From Candidatus Omnitrophota bacterium (GTDB lineage: Bacteria; NPL-UPA2; BS750m-G34), in assembly GCA_016783345.1 (NCBI GenBank), contig JADHWT010000020.1:1-15077 (forward strand): DNA of 15,077 nucleotides, read 5' to 3'. The first letter of the stretch is position 1, and every line of letters starts with the position of its first letter. Under the pieces are notes generated by a model that saw nothing but the letters and a program-made list of their open reading frames with translations, was not told the origin of the DNA and did no database searches. This document shows, one piece after another, positions 12,601-15,077 of this stretch. The position numbers were made by a program, and so were the translations under genes.

Positions 12601-14490
12601 GTAGCCTGCGGTATGCGGGATTTTGGCAATACCGAAGACAGCATTAAGATAACAGAACCTCTTATGATACAGCCTACCATACCTAGATTTCTTTCGGTTG
12701 AGGATGAGTTTATCCTGCCTGTATCAGTATTCAATACTACCGGCAAAGATGGCACTGCCGGTGTTTCGGTCAAGGTATCGGAAGGGATTGGTATCATAGG
12801 TGAAGGTTCCCGCAAAATATACGTTAAAAACAACGAAGAAGCTGTGGTCGTCTTTAAGCTCAAGGCCCCTTCAACCCCTCAGAAAGCAAAGATCACCCTC
12901 ACAGCTTCGTTAGGAGATCATCAGACTTCCCGCACTACCGAGGTCCCTGTACGCCCGCCTGCTCCTTATACGTCTATCTCCGGTTCAGGGTCTGTAAAGG
13001 CCCCTGGCAAGGCATCAATCGCTATGCCGGCCGATTGGCTCAAAGGAACGCAAAAATATAAGCTCTCCGTTATGCCCTTGCCAGGCATCGCGTTCGCGGG
13101 CGGGTTGAGGTTCCTGGCGAGGTATCCTTATGGCTGTATCGAGCAGACAACATCCTGTGTATACCCCCTGCTTTACCTTAAAGAAGTTGCCGCGGCAACA
13201 GACCCCGCGAAGTTTAACAGCAGTGAGGCGGATAGCTATATCGATGAAGGCATACGCAGGGTGTTGTCTATGCAGCTATACACCGGCGGGTTTTCAATGT
13301 GGCCCGGTTATTCTGAGCCCTCAACATGGAACAGTGTGTATGCTACGGATTTTCTGGTGGAAGCGGATAAGGCAGGCTATGCTGTTCTAAAGACCGAAAA
13401 GGCGGCTGCTTTAGGATATATTGAAAGCCTGCTTTCGGAGAGTGAAGACGACTGTCCTTTAAGCCTTAAGGCGTACAGCTGTTTTGTGCTTGCCAAAGCA
13501 GGGCGCGTAAAGCCCTCATGGATAAGAAGGCTTCAGGAGCGCAAAGATGACCTGCCGGCCTATTCACGATTCCATCTTGCCGCGGCATTGGCTGCCCTGG
13601 GAGACAAAAAGGCCGTATCCGATATATTAGGCCAGGGCTTCCCTGATAAGGATGTAAAGAGAGAGACAGGAGACAGCCTTAATTCATATACAAGAGAGAA
13701 CGCCATAGCGCTTTCTGTCTACATGGATATAGACCCTGAAAACGCGATGGTTCCTGTGCTCATCAAGCGCCTTGAGGCGTCAATGAAAAACGGAAGCTGG
13801 GGCACTACGCAGGATAATGCCCAAGCCCTGCTCGCGCTTGGAAAGTATACGCGGTATGCGGATGAGCATGCTTCTGATTATTCAGGCAGTCTCTCTATCG
13901 GAAAAGAGCTTGCAGCTGAGTTCGACAGTGAAGCTCCTTTAGATATGAAGGATATAGATTTAGGCGGAGGGGATATCGCTCTTAACATACGGGGAACCGG
14001 GACAGCCTATTATTACTGGTGCGCTGAAGGGGTGCCTGCCTCAGGCAAGGTAAAGGAGGAAGATAAGGGGCTAAGGGTAAGAAGAAAGTTTTTTACAAGG
14101 GATGGCTCATCTGTTGATATAAACAATATAAGGCAGGGTGAGATTATAGTGGTCGATATCTCACTTAAAGCGGATATAGCTTATAAGAATCTTATAGTCG
14201 CCGACCTTCTACCCGCCTGTTTTGAGATAGAGAACCCGCGCATAGCTACAAGGGAGAGGGTTGGCTGGATAAGTAAAGATGTCTTTGAGCCTGATCATAT
14301 AGATATCAGGGATGACAGGCTTCTCATGTTTACAGACCTGCCCAAAACCGACACTCAGCACTACAGGTATATTGTAAGGGCGGTCACAAAGGGCAAGTTT
14401 CGATTACCGCCTGTAAGCGCGGAGTGTATGTATGATCCGAGTATCAAGAGCGTCCACGGCCAGGGCGAGGTCGAGGTAAAAGCAGAGTAA
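9637..14490 (+). CDS. yfhM: Bacterial alpha-2-macroglobulin (YfhM-type), thioester-containing
   Basis: This 1617-residue protein has the length and order of enterobacterial YfhM-type macroglobulins, thought to trap proteases that breach the outer membrane. A hydrophobic anchor covers residues 10-27 (WAWVVILFLIINIAGLLK). The MG2-type motif LYTDRGVYRPGETAHLKAILRN is near 383-405. The A2M domain runs about 950-1040 (LWQGSRLTDRKGRVTVDFKIPEFSGRLR, split in the usual way). The thioester motif is intact: YPYGCIEQ with Cys1167 and Gln1170. The alpha-alpha toroid follows (GGFSMWPGYSEPSTWNSVYATDFLVEA), then the C-terminal domain (VADLLPACFEIENPR). Unlike E. coli YfhM there is no lipobox, so it is probably held in the inner membrane by the uncleaved helix. 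Ribosome site AGAGGTG precedes ATG 9637. pbpC follows, the usual partner. Confidence 0.93.
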   Translation: MPPAFKKKWAWVVILFLIINIAGLLKIISLYEQETSVIAFIETKFRQIMWPAKKAMKDISKRFEAKEEFTVRYITPNMDIENPEICIIFTQKVDLDKIKGYISVTPEVEFHAESYYNGLKLFGDFKPGTSYAIEVLKGMPFIKGAILQETVVETAVMPDYQPELKFKVPGMYMSLKGSQTVPVEVVNLDKIKVKVHKVYGNNIVYLLNNMSAYRIPSDVGLDLFEKEIETKIERNKPKDVLISLKDILGDDSRGLFYMTVSNPEEYYMGWDSKLILTTNIGIVAKRSESDLLVWLNTISGTKAVPYTEVKVFTKTNQQILQGATDESGLIHFKDVDWSGDKAPFVITASNDYDLSYIELEKCAISETAFDIQGRPYLSSGYEAMLYTDRGVYRPGETAHLKAILRNETCDVPGSFPVVFEIKRPDGREFKRLNGILSEFGTADIDVAIEDYSLTGAYTANLLLPGDKKIIGNCKFSVEEFMPDRLKVSIDVPDKRFGIKDAIPINVQAEQFFGAAASGRDIEVTCRLKHADFKPKGYEDYSFTDKSKEFSARTLRLGEKKSDNEGMASFELKVTEDIAPPSVLECSISAVVKELGGRAITSNASRLMDAYPYYIGIRKKAEGYASVGEEVRFDYVAVSPDGESVKIPDLEVSVYKIIWSSVLKKDTNGRYRYVSEDREEVVFEDTISREKASGTYVYTPKSYGSYAIRVKSKGKIAHTAGIEFYCSGYGCMPWSMERPDRIELVLDKSLYKPGDVAKLLIKSPFQGKALVTVSKDKVLLSKSIDLSGATQEIPITIDKDFWPNAYCAVTVIKPVTASEEWVSHRAYGIVPVMLDNSANKLKVSISVPEKARPEDTVKVDIDVKDAKGSPRQAELSVALVDEGLLQLTGYKTPDPFEFFRGKRANAITTSDLYSLLLPEFDKKKVGADSTPSADMPVRGFDPRKHLTPISAKRVKPVVLWQGSRLTDRKGRVTVDFKIPEFSGRLRVMVVACGMRDFGNTEDSIKITEPLMIQPTIPRFLSVEDEFILPVSVFNTTGKDGTAGVSVKVSEGIGIIGEGSRKIYVKNNEEAVVVFKLKAPSTPQKAKITLTASLGDHQTSRTTEVPVRPPAPYTSISGSGSVKAPGKASIAMPADWLKGTQKYKLSVMPLPGIAFAGGLRFLARYPYGCIEQTTSCVYPLLYLKEVAAATDPAKFNSSEADSYIDEGIRRVLSMQLYTGGFSMWPGYSEPSTWNSVYATDFLVEADKAGYAVLKTEKAAALGYIESLLSESEDDCPLSLKAYSCFVLAKAGRVKPSWIRRLQERKDDLPAYSRFHLAAALAALGDKKAVSDILGQGFPDKDVKRETGDSLNSYTRENAIALSVYMDIDPENAMVPVLIKRLEASMKNGSWGTTQDNAQALLALGKYTRYADEHASDYSGSLSIGKELAAEFDSEAPLDMKDIDLGGGDIALNIRGTGTAYYYWCAEGVPASGKVKEEDKGLRVRRKFFTRDGSSVDINNIRQGEIIVVDISLKADIAYKNLIVADLLPACFEIENPRIATRERVGWISKDVFEPDHIDIRDDRLLMFTDLPKTDTQHYRYIVRAVTKGKFRLPPVSAECMYDPSIKSVHGQGEVEVKAE

Positions 14491-14494
14491 AATT

Positions 14495-14587
14495 CCCTCT
14501 CCCCTTTAGGGGAGAGGATAAAGGTGAGGGGTCAATGAACTACCAAATCCCCTCTCCCCCGAAGGGGGAGAGGGTTAGGGTGAGGGG
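14495..14587. repeat. Two CCCTCTCCCC/GGGGAGAGGG hairpin repeats between yfhM and pbpC
   Basis: CCTCTCCCC (14496-14504) pairs with GGGGAGAGG (14509-14517). CCCTCTCCCCC (14550-14560) pairs with GGGGGAGAGGG (14564-14574). Each is followed by A/TAAGGTGAGGGG or TTAGGGTGAGGGGG, the usual tail of this widespread intergenic repeat. Without T-tracts they are not classical terminators, but they may damp transcription into pbpC. Confidence 0.8.
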
Positions 14588-14602
14588 GCACATAACAACA
14601 CC

Positions 14603-15077
14603 ATGAAAAACACACTAAAACACCTATTCACAATATCCTGCATAACCACCACGCTCACCCTATCACTATACATAACCATCTTGCGAACATTCCCTTTCCC
14701 GCAAGAGGCCATCCAAAATATAGAATATTCCAAATACATCTGTGACAAAGACGGCCATCCTCTCAGGGCATTTTTAGGACAGGATGACCGCTGGCTTTTA
14801 CCGGTAGACCTGAAGGAGCTAAATCCGAATCTTATCAACGCGACGATTGCCATAGAGGACAGGCGATTCAGGGATCATCATGGGGTTGATGTCAGCGCCA
14901 TAGCCCGGGCCATAAAGCAGAATCTGGCAAACAGGCGGGTTATATCCGGCGCCTCCACGCTAAGCATGCAGGTCATACGCATTCTTGAACCCAGGAAACG
15001 CACCTTACCTAACAAGATTATAGAAGCGGTCCATGCCCTTCGCCTTGAATCCCTGTATTCAAAAGATGATATCCTGA
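14603..15077 (+). CDS. pbpC: Penicillin-binding protein 1C, N-terminal part (cut by window end)
   Basis: ATG 14603 opens 158 codons still open at the window end. A signal-anchor helix (about residues 8-27, LFTISCITTTLTLSLYITIL) is followed by the start of a GT51 peptidoglycan glycosyltransferase domain: NATIAIEDRRFRDHHGVD with catalytic Glu85, and SGASTLSMQVIRILEP (115-130), the second GT51 motif; KIIEAVHALRLESLYSKDDIL continues it. The spacing and the immediate position behind alpha-2-macroglobulin identify the class as PBP1C, which is thought to repair the wall while the macroglobulin traps the attacking protease. The only ribosome site is GAGGGGG about 13 bases upstream, supplied by the repeat, so translation may be weak. 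The transpeptidase domain lies outside the window. Confidence 0.9.
   Translation, partial: MKNTLKHLFTISCITTTLTLSLYITILRTFPFPQEAIQNIEYSKYICDKDGHPLRAFLGQDDRWLLPVDLKELNPNLINATIAIEDRRFRDHHGVDVSAIARAIKQNLANRRVISGASTLSMQVIRILEPRKRTLPNKIIEAVHALRLESLYSKDDIL

Noticed and set aside
13130..13390. Plus-strand 86-codon ORF inside the macroglobulin gene
   Set aside because: It overlaps the conserved thioester region in another frame and has no independent support.
1..15077. CRISPR array, tRNA, rRNA, integrase or reverse transcriptase
   Set aside because: No regularly spaced repeats, no tRNA-like GTTCRANNC arm in a cloverleaf context, and no recombinase or reverse-transcriptase motifs were found in the frames examined.

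Overview
The window looks like chromosomal DNA of a Gram-negative, probably uncultured bacterium. The best support is the pair at the right end: a bacterial alpha-2-macroglobulin followed by the start of a penicillin-binding protein 1C gene, a periplasmic pairing typical of diderm bacteria. Several families of small palindromic intergenic repeats (TTGC...GCAA, GCGGCC-GGGA-GGCCGC, CCCTCTCCCC/GGGGAGAGGG) remind me of environmental genomes of the Omnitrophota type, but that is a stylistic impression and not a taxonomic proof. TAA, TAG and TGA all end apparently intact genes, so the code looks standard.

Layout. Positions 1-236 hold the tail of a protein with a C-terminal Cys-x2-Cys motif, perhaps a PD-(D/E)XK nuclease. 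333-1127 is a papain-like C1 peptidase. 1175-3812 is a gene cassette: a structured left end with a terminator, one PD-(D/E)XK/P-loop NTPase gene broken by two in-frame stops, and a short right-end repeat. 4054-5540 holds small genes: an unknown 55-residue protein, a three-helix membrane protein, a holin-like two-helix protein and a small zincin-fold metalloprotein. 5887-6527 is a MNT/HEPN toxin-antitoxin pair whose HEPN toxin carries a nonsense codon. 6718-7830 is a second cassette with the same two ends but a different cargo, a NYN-domain ribonuclease broken by a one-base slip. It also carries its own strong promoter, two-hairpin leader and terminator. 7935-8983 is repeat-rich and carries an ORF6N-domain gene with striking long palindromes. 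9384-15077 is a coherent envelope operon: small exported protein, 1617-residue alpha-2-macroglobulin, and pbpC cut by the window edge.

How the parts fit. The right third is ordinary, well-kept chromosome, richer in G+C by eye. The middle, about 1.2-8.9 kb, behaves like an accessory or defence island. It is AT-rich and repeat-laden, and three of its defence-type genes are inactivated. The three nonsense changes all fit C-to-T (or G-to-A) transitions, and the fourth lesion is loss of one A in a run. The most unusual signals are the two cassettes with shared ends and different effectors, the promoter-hairpin-terminator leader in front of the NYN gene (an order like type III toxin-antitoxin loci), and three long palindromes sharing one core, two upstream of and one inside the ORF6N gene.
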